A stretch of 64,000 nt of DNA from Neckera pumila (lineage: Eukaryota; Streptophyta; Bryopsida; Hypnales; Neckeraceae). Below are positions 48,773-60,680 of this stretch, one piece after another. Position numbers and translations under genes: made by a program. Location: positions 50,407,022-50,471,021 of the forward strand of contig OZ018408.1 of NCBI GenBank assembly GCA_963969595.1, written 5' to 3'. The stretch's first letter is position 1, and each line of letters opens with the position of its first letter. Below the pieces are notes generated by a model. That model ran no database searches and was not told where the DNA came from. It saw nothing but the letters and a program-made list of their open reading frames with translations.

Positions 48773-49991
48773 AATGTTATGTTAGGTGCAGGCGGGTGCA
48801 TCCGGCCGTTCCCAGGACTACTTACAAAGCCCATAAAAAAAATTGCGGAGTAAGCAAAAAAAAAAAAAAAAAGCCCAAGGGTCACATCTGGCCAGCAACT
48901 TCATAGCATTGTATACTGGTTGAGGTTCTTCCCCCAAGATGCCTGGGGGAGTTTTTAATTATAATAATCTGACTTTGATTGGTTGGCATCTGTAAGTTGT
49001 CAGAGATTGACACTCCATTCGTTGGAGGGCTCCTGTTTTGGGGTGAGCAAAAGGGACCCCCCTAGTGAACGTTAATAATGTTAAAGGAGCCGACCCATTG
49101 TAGACCATTTAAGCAATTACGCATATCTGCAAGGCGGGGTTCTTCAAGGGAGGAATTTTCCCATGTGAAGAAATTGAATTAAGAAGGTTCCTATAATTTT
49201 CAGATTTTTATTTCTCAAAATATAATTACTATGAATTTTTTTGTTGAAGATTCTATTCAACCTATATTCGTTATATAGACCTCCCTATTTCCAACCAAGG
49301 GCTTGGTTGCAAATCCACCAAGGGTTGGTTGCAATATTGATCATCTTGTAGCCAATCATAATGCGCCACCACTGCATCGGAAACCGTGTTGTAATTAATG
49401 ACCGTGAGTCTCCTGCTGATCGGAAAAAGAACAGTCTACAGAGCGGAAATGGGGTGGTGATCGGAAATGGGTCGGCTCCCTTATGTTCCTTCCTTCCTGT
49501 ACTGGCTGTAGGAAGACTGTACTGTACTGTGCATCAGGTGCCCACTGTGCGCATAACTTTTACCATCTGAAGTTGTTCAAAACTTTATTACGGTAAGGTT
49601 AGGTAAGCCAGCACTCACATGGGTGGTGACGGACCCTGTCGCATGCGGTACACCAAGTGGTAGTCTGGTACTGTCGTGACGGGTGCCGCAGGGAGAGAGA
49701 ACACTCACAAGTTCCAACTCCGGTACTCCGTATATAACTTAGCTTTTACTAAGTTCCTTTGGAGCTACTATAACAAAAAAAGCAGCCAACTTACGTTCAT
49801 CAACTGCTGTAACTGCTTAATTCACCAGGAGCCGTGGTTCCGGCCGCATGTGCGCAGAGACAGACCCTGGTAAGTAAGCATGTGGAACAACCTGCGGACT
49901 GCGGGGCTCTGCTATGGTGTGTGGATTTCACCAGGGCAGCTGTATACCCTCGACACAGAATGCCATGTTTATCTTTGCTATTCAGATGGAT
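48773..49991. other. Non-coding, no recognised gene
   Basis: Short readings only. GGGACCCCC-containing text near 49050 recurs near 52390, both followed by TTAATAATGTTA, so it is probably an undefined repeat. Confidence 0.3.
48851..48872 (+). repeat. Poly(A) tract
   Basis: A run of about 17-20 A. It could mark a retrotransposed end, but no element is recognised next to it. Confidence 0.6.
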
Positions 49992-50114
49992 GTACTGTAA
50001 CAGTACAGTGCCCTAGTAGCCCTACCCAAAGCTTTTGCGCAGAGTCTCTCACTCGGGTGAGAGTCGGAGAGAGTCGGAACAAACACTTTGGGTAGGGCAC
50101 TGTAATGTACAGTA
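49992..50114. mobile_element. Short hairpin, about 120 bp (miniature element or inverted repeat)
   Basis: ACAGTGCCCTAGTAGCCCTACCCAAAG (about 50005-50031) pairs with CTTTGGGTAGGGCACTGT (about 50086-50103), and flanking GTACTGTA / TGTACAGT extends the stem. The loop holds GAGAGTCGGAGAGAGTCGG. Confidence 0.7.
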
Positions 50115-50119
50115 TCTTA

Positions 50120-51690
50120 CTACATCCATGATCACAGATTCACTGGTCAAGAGGAGGTGCAGAATGGGAAGCCTTCCAAATGCCCTTGACACGTCCCGTC
50201 CATAGAGCTTCAGTGCGCAGGCCACATGAACTAATCATACTGGCTACTGTCTGGGTGAAAGTAACTTAAATTAAACCCCCACACATCCGTCACTCACCCT
50301 ACCTTCATTTCCGAGTCTATGAGAAATGCCACCGGCGGCTAGTAATAGGCTTTGATCATGAAGCTTTGAACCGAGGTTCACTCTTGGATGCCCAGAAGGC
50401 TCAATCAGAAGAGGGACTACTCATCAATAAAAAAAAATGAAAATAAAGACCAGCGGAGTTGCGGGAGGGAGAAAGCACTGAGATGCCCCAAAGTTTGCCT
50501 ATTTGTTTGTCTGAATTTCGTCTCTAGCTGCGTCCATGCAAAAAGCATGTTGATGTGCCTGATTCAAAAGGGCTCGGGTCGGGGGAACCCACCCCCCGGC
50601 CACTGCGGAAAACGCTGAATTTTCCTTATTTTCCAACCATGATAAAATGGTTGGGAAATTTGGAATTCATATTTGCAAGCAAGAGGCCCCAGATTATTAT
50701 CTACTGTGGGAGAGATGTACCAAACCATTTATCAAGCACGAAATAGGGGGTCTTTTTTTTATTTTATATGCACCCTGGAATGACTTGGAGAGGACGAACG
50801 AGGGGTGAGTTCACCCCGGCCTTCCAAAGTAGGACCGGAAACTTTGGTCAAGATTTCAACAACTCCAAAATCTACTGACTACTCTTCATTTTCATCAGCA
50901 TCCCATCCAGTACACAAAGTATACAAGTATAATTAACAAACCAGGTCGATTGAAGTATTATAAATTTCCAGAATGATCACTGTTCGCTTTCGCTCCACCT
51001 TGACGGTCCTCAATTGCTGTAGGTGTGCCCTTCCATTTCCGAGTACAATTGCACGCTTCCCAGGCCAACTGAACTCAAGTGAAGGGAGGGAAGACAGGCA
51101 ACATGGGGCAGTCTCTGTACTATTATTTAAATCACTACTTACCCACTGACGTCCTCCTTGCACTACAGTAGTACTGTATTGTACTGTACTGTACAGGTAC
51201 AATGAGTGATGAATGGGTGCCGTGAACTACTACTATAATTAAGCGTTGAGTGAAGCCAACCAGGGAGCCCCCACCGGCCACCGCTTCTTGAATTAATTAC
51301 TCACTACTCCACTACTGTACTGTACTGTACTGAACTAGCTTGCCGTTGCGGAACTGAGAGCCGCATTTTTCTTGCTTGGCGAAGAAACCGCCAGAGGCAT
51401 GGAAACCGCCAGAGGCATGCAACGCTCCATCAGTGGAATGGATTCTACGGAAGTAAGTGACCGGGACAACGGGCAGTTGGACGGAGCTCGGGATTCTAAT
51501 AACTGCTGGGAGTGCTGTTCTTGGTGACACGGGTCACTTGGCTCGTGTCACTCGGCTGGGCCTCTGGGCGACGAGGCCACTAGGCCATTGGGCCACATGT
51601 CCACGCCCACCAGGAGGATAAGACGGACGGACTGCTGGCCACCAGCCCGGCTCAAAGTCATTTTTCATTTGGACTAGCCACAGTCAAAAT
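50120..51690. other. Non-coding, no recognised gene
   Basis: Contains a small hairpin (CCAACCATGATAAAATGGTTGG near 50633-50655) and TACTG-type simple repeats (51168-51196 and 51314-51335). No protein motif was seen. Confidence 0.3.
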
Positions 51691-51696
51691 CATAAT

Positions 51697-51991
51697 AAAA
51701 ATAATTTTCTAATTTTTGGATTCATAATAAAAAATTTGAAATTTAATATCTTTCACACCGTCATTTCAAACGCCATGACACAAAGCCCGTCCACCCCTCC
51801 TCATTAAGAGCTTTCCATCGGTACCAAGAACGCAACTAAGTCCAAAGTAAAAGTAATTTTTTAATTTTTTGATCCATAAATACTTTGAAATTCAATAACT
51901 TCCGCACCGTAGCTCCAAATGCCACGAAACAAAGCTCGTGCATCCCTCCTTCCCAAGAGCTTTCCAACGGTACCAAGCACGCAGCTCGGGG
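51697..51991 (+). repeat. Diverged tandem duplication, about 150-bp unit
   Basis: Two consecutive blocks share the order AATTTTYTAATTTTT, TTTGAAATT, CACCGT, CAAAYGCCA, CAAAGC, AAGAGCTTTCC and CGGTACCAAG. The first starts near 51697 and the second near 51848. Confidence 0.85.
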
Positions 51992-53151
51992 GTGCACGGT
52001 CTGGGAGATCTCAACGTAACAAAACAAACAAATTAGTTATCTAAATATAATTAAAGAAGCCATGCTAACCTAATGTATTGATCTCCACTTGCCAGAAACA
52101 TGGATTGGAGGTCAAAAATTGGGCAATCAAACGTAGGGCTTGTACTTATTTTGTACTCAATACATATTAACGCAACTCATATGTTTCCCCTTGCCAGAGG
52201 GATAATTCCTCCTTGGATCCTAGGGAACATGTTTAGTTATTTATAATTTGATAAATATGAGCGGCTGGCTTTGCAGGTCGTGTCTGTGTCATCAAAGAGC
52301 TAATTGGCTCTACAGAAAACAAACAGTGCTTGCTAAAAGCAATTGGTGGATGCAACGCTAGGGGCTCCGCATTTTGGGGATGCAAAAGGGGACCCCCATC
52401 CACCCACCCCCCTGTTGCTTAATAATGTTATGGTAGTGGGCAGGTGGCAATACTTTCTCTTTTAGTTTAGTATTTTGCCTTCAATTTTTTCCTTGGCTAG
52501 AAATTTTCAGCTACAAGTCTAGTAGCTTATTGAGATATAAATGACCACTTTCAAGAGTTTTTTTATATACACTCCGGCTATGGAAATTGGTGATCTCTAA
52601 AATTCATCTTTAATAGTTGTTTTAATTTATTAGTTATCATGCTAAACTTGGACATGTGCAAAATGTAAATTATCAATGACTCCACAATGGCAATAAAATA
52701 CAAAGTTCTATAGTGGCAATAAAACAAAATGGGAAACAAGAGAAAATTTGGCATGCAAATGAGAGCTTCTAGCACTAACAATAAGACAAATGTCTGAAAC
52801 AAACAAGCCCTTTAGAATGCAAGAAAAAGGGTATTACAAATGCTAATAAAATTCTAAGTCACTCAATGGGAAATTGAACTCCTATGTTGCCTTCTACAAA
52901 TGGAGTGTCCTGCAAAAAACATGTAAGGTTAGTATAGAAACACCCTCCAAGTGTTGGTGCTGAAGTTGTTACTTCCTTACGTCCACATTCAATCTCCAAT
53001 TGATGAACAAGCTCACTCTTAGAATTGGCCAAGGATTCAAAAGCCATTTTGGAATTAACAAATCAGCTTAGCACCATCAAAACTAAGGACATGAAAATAG
53101 ACAATATTCCTATTAGGCCCATAGACAAATGGAATTGGAGATATTTAATAA
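51992..53151. other. Non-coding, possible decayed hAT surroundings
   Basis: No clear feature. A 62-codon minus-strand reading at 53047-52859 lies downstream of the hAT remnant but shows no motif. Confidence 0.3.
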
Positions 53152-53415
53152 CTAAGCACCTCCATTCCGCCTATGTGTTGAACCTTCTTTCCATGCTTGA
53201 ATGGCCTCATTGTAGAGAAAAATTCCAAGTGTGAAGTATTTTTGTCCATATATCCGAACCACCATTGGCAAGTTCTTGCTTAGGTTGTTTCTTAGGCTTG
53301 ACTTCAATAGCTTTAGGCTTGAAAAGCAACGCTCATCTTCAATTGACCCCAACACAAAGCAAGTCCCCATTTCAACTAGTAAGATGTACTCAAAAGACTG
53401 AAATTAGATCCTTAA
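53152..53415 (-). pseudogene. hAT transposase C-terminal remnant
   Basis: The minus strand reads FEYILLVEMGTCFVLGSIEDERCFSSL then LLKSSLRNNLSKNLPMVVRIYGQKY. The E-D-E-R-C-F-S-S-L-K...LRN pattern is the hAT dimerisation block (ExERxFSxLKxIKxxLRN). Only this domain is recognisable. The rest upstream has stops. It is unrelated in position to the DUF659 remnant at 31 kb. Confidence 0.7.
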
Positions 53416-54194
53416 GCAGTAATGATGAGGAGATAGTTGTCAACAACTTTGTCAGTGGGTTGACGTCAAAAAGGAGAGTACATGCAACAACGTTGTCGTT
53501 TTGAAAAGTTCTTTTTGACGATTTAAGTTTTTGTTGCTGAAGAGGTTGGTGGCAACCAAACCGCCTTCACCTTTGTGCCCAAATATTGTTTGAGAATGTG
53601 TATCTAGTATCTTTTCAATATTACAAGATGGTGTAGAAAGCTATCTTCTCATTCTTCCGGCCCAACTTGGTTCCAATATTGGAAATACAAAATGCCATAA
53701 GCATCTAGTAACTCATGAGAAGGGAACTTGGGTGTTGAACTTGTCAATGAGAGATTGCGCAATCTTTGCAAGAATTGAAAAACATCATTTTAGTGACTAA
53801 TTTATATGTGAAATTCAATATTTTTTGTAATTCATATGAGAAGATGTATCTAATTAGCATTTCTTGCATTTCTTGCAGTGTTAATTTTTTTGGAAGGTAT
53901 ACAAACTTTCAAAATATTTTTCACTTCACCCACCTTGAATGCCCAAGGCCCAATATTTTGGTGTCAACTAAACTTTGAAGTTTAATAAAATTTTTACAAA
54001 GTACCATTTTTTATATTTTATTAGTTGAATATCCACATATCTTTTAAAGTTTACTTTAAACAATTATTTTTTCCATGACCTCAATTCTAGATTTGACATG
54101 TAAATTGAGGATCAAAAGACCTCAAATTACTTTTGCAATTTTAACACCTTTTTGATCAAATATTACAATCATTTTATATATAAGTGATATTGTT
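53416..54194. other. Non-coding, no recognised feature
   Basis: AT-rich. The part next to the hAT remnant (to about 53760) may be its decayed upstream coding, but no motif was confirmed. Confidence 0.3.
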
Positions 54195-54340
54195 CACTAT
54201 AAGAACCCCCCTCCCGTTTTACGTGACGAGCCCAAAGTTTTTATGATGGATTTTAGGTGATGTCAATGTTACATTGGACAATTTTAGGTGATGTCAATGT
54301 TACATTGGACAATTTTAGGTGATGTCAATGAATTTGTATG
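54195..54340 (+). mobile_element. CACTA-type miniature element C, left half only, with tandem expansion
   Basis: It starts CACTATAAGAACCCCCC and then carries a 31-bp unit (ATTTTAGGTGATGTCAATG...) at 54250 and 54281 and a partial third at 54312. The motif AGGTGATGT is shared with element A. No right end was found. Confidence 0.65.
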
Positions 54341-54449
54341 GTTACAATTCTAAAAGAATTGATTAGGCTTATTAGAAAATTTCTATTCTTTTTAAAACTT
54401 TGAGCATATTCCAAGAAGCTCAAAAAATGCTTTGAGCATTTACGGATTA

Positions 54450-56087
54450 ACTCCTAAAGACCTTCCTTCAAAATCACTTCTAAATTGTTGTTTTTAAAGA
54501 TCATCAAAAAAATGCTTCTTAACCCCTAAAGGACCAACATGCGTTTTTTGGCCGTATAGAAATTTTGGGCAGGTACATGTGACCAGAGATTTCCATATTT
54601 GAGGCTGAAATTTTAATAGAAGGTGGGGGCAAGGAATATCTTCATGTGTACCAAGTTTCATGACATTTCAAAATACGAGTCAAAAGTTGTGACCTAATAT
54701 GTTGCTTTTTTTCGTAACTGGGCAGTTTGGGCAGATCAGAAAAAATCATTTTTTCTGGAATTGTTTTTTGGAAATTGGTTCTTTACAGTTTTACATACTT
54801 AAAAAGCTTTGAGTCACTCCATTTCAATCAATGAGTCAAAAGTTATGAGGGTTTTTGGTTTGCGGGCACTTATAGATTGTCTACTCTAAAAAATCCTTTA
54901 AAGTCGTTTATTTAACTCAATTTTCAATATTTCTGGAAAAAAAAAAACCTTGGATGTACATTGATTATTGCAACACTACAACCGTTGGGATTGGCATTTT
55001 TAAATTCCATAATTAAATTTTTAACAATTTAGTATTTTGAATGATTTTCTACTTCTTTCTACTTACTATTTTTTTTCCTATATGTTGTACAATTCCAAAT
55101 GATGTGAAACTTTTCAAGCATATAGAAAACTTGTTTAGGAAACTGATTTCAAAGAAACACCACCTTTATCGGCATTTTTTCATTGAAAAGTGAGCTTGCA
55201 AAGTGCAGCTGCCCGTTTTTCGCAGGATTGAAAAAATGGTTTTCAAGACTTTGAATGCTTATATCTTATGATCCACACGGTGGAATTTTCTGAAATTTTT
55301 ACCACATGTTTTCAAAATATCATACTACAAGATCCTACGGTTACATTTGTCAAAAATTGTTTTTTTCCAAAAATTTGGTAGTTGTATTAGAAATGACAGT
55401 TTTGGAGCGTTTTTAGTGATTACATAGTCATGAAACTTTAGGGGTTAAAGCCATCTTTTCAAAAAATTGACTATAGGATCTTATTAATTACTATAAAATT
55501 AGTAAACTCTCCAATTTTCAAAGAATCTGACCAACTTTTTTTTTACATATATGCAAACAAACTTCAGTTTTTTTTCTCAAGGAAAATGACTTCAATGGGG
55601 CATATCTCAAAATTTTCACATATGAAAAGTTTGCCTTTTTTTTATTACATGCATAATGAATAGTTGAGAACATGCGTACAAATTTTCACAAGTAATGGAA
55701 TAATAGAAGATTATTTACAAAGTCTTGTAATCAATGGAGGTATACTAGGAAAACAAGAATCTACCTAACCTAACCCATCAACTATCAGTTGTTCCAACCA
55801 AATAATCCTTGTCCACTCTACTATCCATTGAATGTTTTTCCTCAGAATGATCTTTCATTGACTAAGTCTTTCTCCCAAAACAATCAACAATGAAAATTCC
55901 TTAAAGTATTTGAGTTTGAAAAATCACCCAAGATAGAATACTTGTCCAAATTTTGAGTTTTTCCGGCAATAGAAAGATGACAAAGTACATGAGAAAAATA
56001 TATAATTAAACTTTTATTATGGGATTTGAAAAGTCCTAAACTTGGACAATAATCATAAAATAGTTGTGTGGCCCTTTAGGAGCTAAG
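54450..56087. mobile_element. Older TTAA-family element, interrupted by copy 4
   Basis: The left tip TTAACTCCTAAAGACC (from 54446) and right tip GGCCCTTTAGGAGCTAA (to about 56091) form a degenerate version of the family ends. Copy 4 lies inside. Both tips carry the same CCCC to CTCC-type change, which supports their pairing. Confidence 0.5.
54523..55444 (+). mobile_element. TTAA-family element, copy 4
   Basis: Flanked by TTAA (54519-54522 and 55445-55448). Left tip CCCCTAAAGGACC, right tip AAACTTTAGGGG. Near the right it has ATTTTTACCACATG and AAGATCCTACGGTTACAT, as in copy 3. 922 bp, non-coding. Confidence 0.85.
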
Positions 56088-56455
56088 TTTCCTTGAAAAG
56101 CAAGCAGAAGTTGAATCCATGTTGTTTTATACTATTTTAATTTTTTTGTGAAATTCATTATGAATTTTTAAAGTAAAGCAACTTTTTGACATTTTTATTG
56201 ACATATTTTTTGACACACTTTCAACATTCTTTTGTCACTCTTTTTGACACTCATTTTGACATTTTTGTCAACTACATTAATTTTTGACACTTTCTTTGAC
56301 ATTAAAATGTTGGAAAAAAATTCTAATTATGTTGATTTCAATACCATAGTATTGAAAAGACTGGCAAAATATTTTGAACTATATAGCATCTTGTTACTCA
56401 AAAATGGTGTGAAAAACAATGTGTCAAAAAAGCGTTGAAGAACACCTCCTTATTT

Positions 56456-56672
56456 CACTATAAGAAACCCACGTTTTTTTTGACAAGTCCATATTTTTTG
56501 TGACGGATTTTGTTAGACATCTAAGTTGACATCTAGTTGTTTTTATGTCAACAATAATATCCAATGTAACATCATGAAAACATAAAAACAGTTTTATGTC
56601 AATATAGATGTCTAAGAAAATCCGTTACAAAAAATCTAGGCTTGTCAAAAAAAACGTGGATTTCTTATAGTG
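56456..56672. mobile_element. CACTA-type miniature element B, complete
   Basis: CACTATAAGAAACCCACG mirrors CGTGGATTTCTTATAGTG, flanked by TTT on both sides (56453-56455 and 56673-56675), a 3-bp target duplication as expected for CACTA. The arms continue as TTGACAAGTC / GGCTTGTCAA and TAGACATCTA / TAGATGTCTA. 217 bp, non-coding. Confidence 0.9.
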
Positions 56673-56959
56673 TTTGTTCATGGTTGGTCACCTTAGGGGA
56701 TGTTATTCATAATCATGGGTGCATTTTTTTGGGTGCATAGTGATTAGCAAAAGGCACAATCTGCCAATTAATTAATGCATTGAAATGAATGAGAGAATGA
56801 ATGAATTGTGCTTGTCAATTATGTTTTGAACCCCTCCATATTTCTAATTTTTGGTTAGCTGTTGTCACTAAAATTGATATAGGATATTGACAGTGTATTC
56901 CGTATGTATCCTTTATATTTATATGTGTCATACCATACAAATGTATTATATATTGTATA

Positions 56960-56961
<2 letters not shown>

Positions 56962-57020
<59 letters not shown>
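56962..57020 (+). repeat. (TA)n microsatellite
   Basis: An uninterrupted TA run of about 59 bases. Confidence 0.98.
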
Positions 57021-57023
<3 letters not shown>

Positions 57024-58152
57024 TATCATATTCTTTAAGTATTGTATTCAGTGTAATGTATCCATATTATAAATCCTAACTCTATTTGACGGCCAAGATT
57101 GTCTGTTTGATGGTGCAATTAATGGCTACTTTTTTCCTACTACTGTTGATCGATGGCATTGGAGAGGGAGCTCATTTTTTCTATATCAAGATCAACAAAT
57201 CTGGATTTTTTCACTCAAAAAGTCATGAAATTTCAAGAACACAAGTTGTTCGCATCTTTTGGATTCATGGTTACTTGGCTTTATCTTTGGTTCTTTGAAT
57301 GACTATATTCTATTTAGAATCTGGCCATCTAGGCTATTATCTCTTGCATAATTAATATTCAATAGCACTCAATACTAACCTTCCTTCAACATAATGATGT
57401 GTAATATTCCACATCCATTAGGAATTGAAAGGACATGCATCACAAAGTGTCAAAAAATTTAATAGAATTCAAGGTTGTACTCCACACTAAGGCCCAATAG
57501 CAAAATTAGTTTTTGTGCTTTTAAATAAAACTTTAAAGTAAACAAGTTTCAATTCAACAAATAATTCAACATTTAATAACGAATCCAATAAAGTCTACCT
57601 CTCTATGTTTTAAAATCCATCCAAAATTTGTATTTTGAATTGAGCATGCAAGCTTTGATATACATATAGGGTGGTAGAAGGTAAAATAATCCATGTGGGA
57701 TATGTTAAATAGAATTAGTAGGAGCTCAATTGCTCATAGTTAAGTCAAATGCAAGAATCGTATTTGAAGTAGAATTTCAAATCTCATTTAGGCAGTGTAG
57801 AATAATTTTCTTCAAAAACTTTGAACTAGGATAAGTTAGGAAACAAGTATAAACTTCATGTCCAAATCCATTTGAGATTTCAAGCCTCCAATCAAAAGTT
57901 ATGGACTAATTTGAGAGAAGGGGTGGAAGGAACATTTTCTTTGACATTTTCAAACATCCTCAGTCTCTGAATTTTGTCTATAACTTTTGATTGGAGGATT
58001 AGAATTGCAAATGGATTTCTGGAAATGAAAATTGCTTGATTTACCAACTTTTTCGTACAACTTTTTTTGGAAATAAACATTTTACTATGCCTAAATGAGG
58101 TCTGAAATTCTACTTCAAACATGATTCCTACATTTTGACAATGAGTCGTCAA

Positions 58153-60136
58153 GCTTTCATCTTCAAACTATCCCATATCCTTTGAGGATTCATGATGGAC
58201 TATAGATTTCATTATAAAATTGACGGATCCATCCTTTCCTCCTACAAATGTCAATGATGTAGTCCCTTCATATTTCCATCAAGGTTTTTAATGGTAGATG
58301 GTCAAATGACACTGGTATTTGCCTCAATGGATTCTTAGGATTTTTGGCAAACCATCATACATTTCTTTGTTGATTTGTTTGTTTGGTCCTAGAATTGGCA
58401 AAAAAAAATAGAGCACACCATAAATGTATTGCCACTCTTCCAGTTCTAAAGCTTACTTTAATTTTCCATGATATATGGATGGATTTTGTGGATGAGGACT
58501 CCAAAGAGGAAAAGGCAAACTCTTTGGAGGCTATTGAATGTTATGTGTATTAGGTAAATAACAACAACTTCTTGAGCAACAAGATATTTGCTGCTGAAAT
58601 TTGTATTAAACTAAAATCTTCAAATATATAGATTTGTACTCAATATTTACAATGTTACGTAAGTTGCTACCATGGATGCCATTACATAAGAGTTTTCTTT
58701 GCTTAGGACTTCAAGGCAACTTTATTACCTAAGAACATACAATTCCTCTAAAAGTAGCCTGTTTTGTTTTTTATATCCAAAATTTGCTTCCAGATGTTAA
58801 CATTGATGTCAATTTAAGTCAACATTGATGTCCCAAAAACCCTGGCAAAATAGATAGGGTAAAAACATCCCACAAGTCAGTGTAACATAGATGTTTAGCA
58901 TCTAATGTCTAGAGAAACATTGGTTCTACACTTAAGGAAATCATGCCATATGGCTGCCATGTCTATACCACGTAAGCACTATGTTGGCGAGGAGAGCCAT
59001 GTGAGCACTACGAGGGCAAGGGGAGCCACGTGGATTTTTTTCATTTGGCCCATCCATGACGTGGCACATGATGTGGCAACTGACATGGCAGAGAGAAAAT
59101 GACATAGCAACCAGCAAGGATAATGTGGCATGCCTAATCAGCACACTTTTACACCATCTTAGAACTTTCATATTGTTTTTTGAGATGTCAACTCAGACGT
59201 CCAGACATTTTCTAGGACATCAATTGATGCATACCGTACTCATAAGACAGAATTAACAAAATAAAACATTTAAAAGAAAGTAAGAAATAAATAAATAATT
59301 TTATTTGTCAAAATCAACAAAACTTAAAGAAATTTACCATCTACCATCAAGAGAATTTTGATGGCAGAGTAAAGGAATTACTACATTAACCCCTAAATGC
59401 CCAAGGCCTATTTAAGGCTTCATGGAATTTGTTCTAAATTGAACAAAATGACAACATTTTGATAAGTTGTATCACTTTTTTTGGAAATGTAACCATACAA
59501 ATTCAAACTGAACATGTTAGAGATCTCATAGGAAAAGAAAACACAACAATATCACTTATGGAGTGAAAGATTATAATGTTTGCCCATGAAGGTGCTAAAA
59601 CTACAAAAATCTTTCAATCTTCTTTACACAAGTCAAATCTAAAAAGTTGGTGACCAAAAAAATATGAGGTTAAAGGGCCTAACTTGTATAACCCCAATCA
59701 ATTTATGGCTTCTTAAAACCTACTCTACAATATTTTTAAATGAATTTTGAGTGTGATTTTTCCTCCAAGATCTAATGTATTTGAGGCTTATTTCCAAGAG
59801 CTCTCAATACTACGGGAAGTCAAGATTGCAATGGATACCTCTGTACAAAAACTTGAATAAAAAAATCACTATCATTTATTTTTAAGATCAGATTTTTGAT
59901 GCTAAAATTAGACTTCAAGAAGAACTTTAAAAAATATAAACTACTAAAAATAGCAACTTCATTAGGTTTTATATAACCTCAAAATTCTGCAAACACTAGA
60001 TTTGGGTACCTTGGGCGTTTAAAGGTTAATAGTTATTGAGAATGAAGGGTGCAGGGGATGTATTTATAGTGAAATCCATTGTCCGTCTATAGTTAAACAA
60101 ACAATATGGGATAATTTGAAGATGGAAGCTTGATCA
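58153..60136. mobile_element. TIR element of about 2 kb nested in the foldback element
   Basis: The left end CAAGCTTTCATCTTCAAAC and following CTATCCCATAT mirror the right end ATATGGGATAATTTGAAG...GGAAGCTTG. Pairing continues for roughly 80 bases (GACTATAGATTTCATTATAAA against its mirror near 60070). No transposase was seen. It contains TTAA copy 5. Confidence 0.65.
59390..60025 (+). mobile_element. TTAA-family element, copy 5
   Basis: Flanked by TTAA (59386-59389 and 60026-60029). Left tip CCCCTAAATGCCCAAGG, right tip CCTTGGGCGTTTAAAGG. 636 bp, non-coding. It lies inside the nested TIR element. Confidence 0.8.
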
Positions 60137-60529
60137 CTGGACATCTTGACGTTGTTTTAGATATGCGGATGCTGTATCCAACATTTGAATATTGTTTTAG
60201 ACATTCTATTTTGAGCATAGATCCTACTTCATAAACTCCATATGGTTTGTCTTACTTCCTACCACTCCACCTATATAAAGTGCTTCTCTTTTCATCCATG
60301 GTATACATCCATCTCAATCCTTTTTTTGCAAAGCATGCCACGTGGTGCCCTTTCCCTAAATTTTCACATTTGATTAGCATTTTATCAGAGCCCACAAATA
60401 CTTTTATAGACTTATCTTTAATCAAATTGCATTTGCTTGCTGAAGTGGCAGTACTATATTTTTTTCTAATGTTCAAAAAAACATCACTATGTTTGAGTTC
60501 ATGTCAAATAAAACATGAATGTCAATGAC

Positions 60530-60680
60530 AGCATCAACGCGTTCTTATAGTAATTTACTAATGCTCTTTGCGACATCTATAGAGATTTGCCTTTTGTGGC
60601 CATCAACACTCCAACATCATGATGTCTATAAAAACACATGTCCAACAACTGCCAAAAAAAAATGTGGGTTTCTTCTAGTG
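60530..60680 (-). mobile_element. CACTA-type miniature element, right end only
   Basis: ATGTGGGTTTCTTCTAGTG (60662-60680) is the family end. ATGTCTATAAAAACACATGTCC inside resembles element B. The left end was not found. Confidence 0.45.

Larger units (their letters stand above)
57659..60278. mobile_element. Foldback element, family F, copy 2, split by a nested element
   Basis: Left tip TATACATATAGGGTGGTAG and right tip CTACCACTCCACCTATATA match copy 1 at 47774. Both arms have the paired words CTCATTTAGGCA / TGCCTAAATGAGG and CAAAAGTTATGG / CATAACTTTTG. The right arm is cut near 58152 and resumes near 60215 (CCTACTTCATAAACTCC). Confidence 0.75.
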
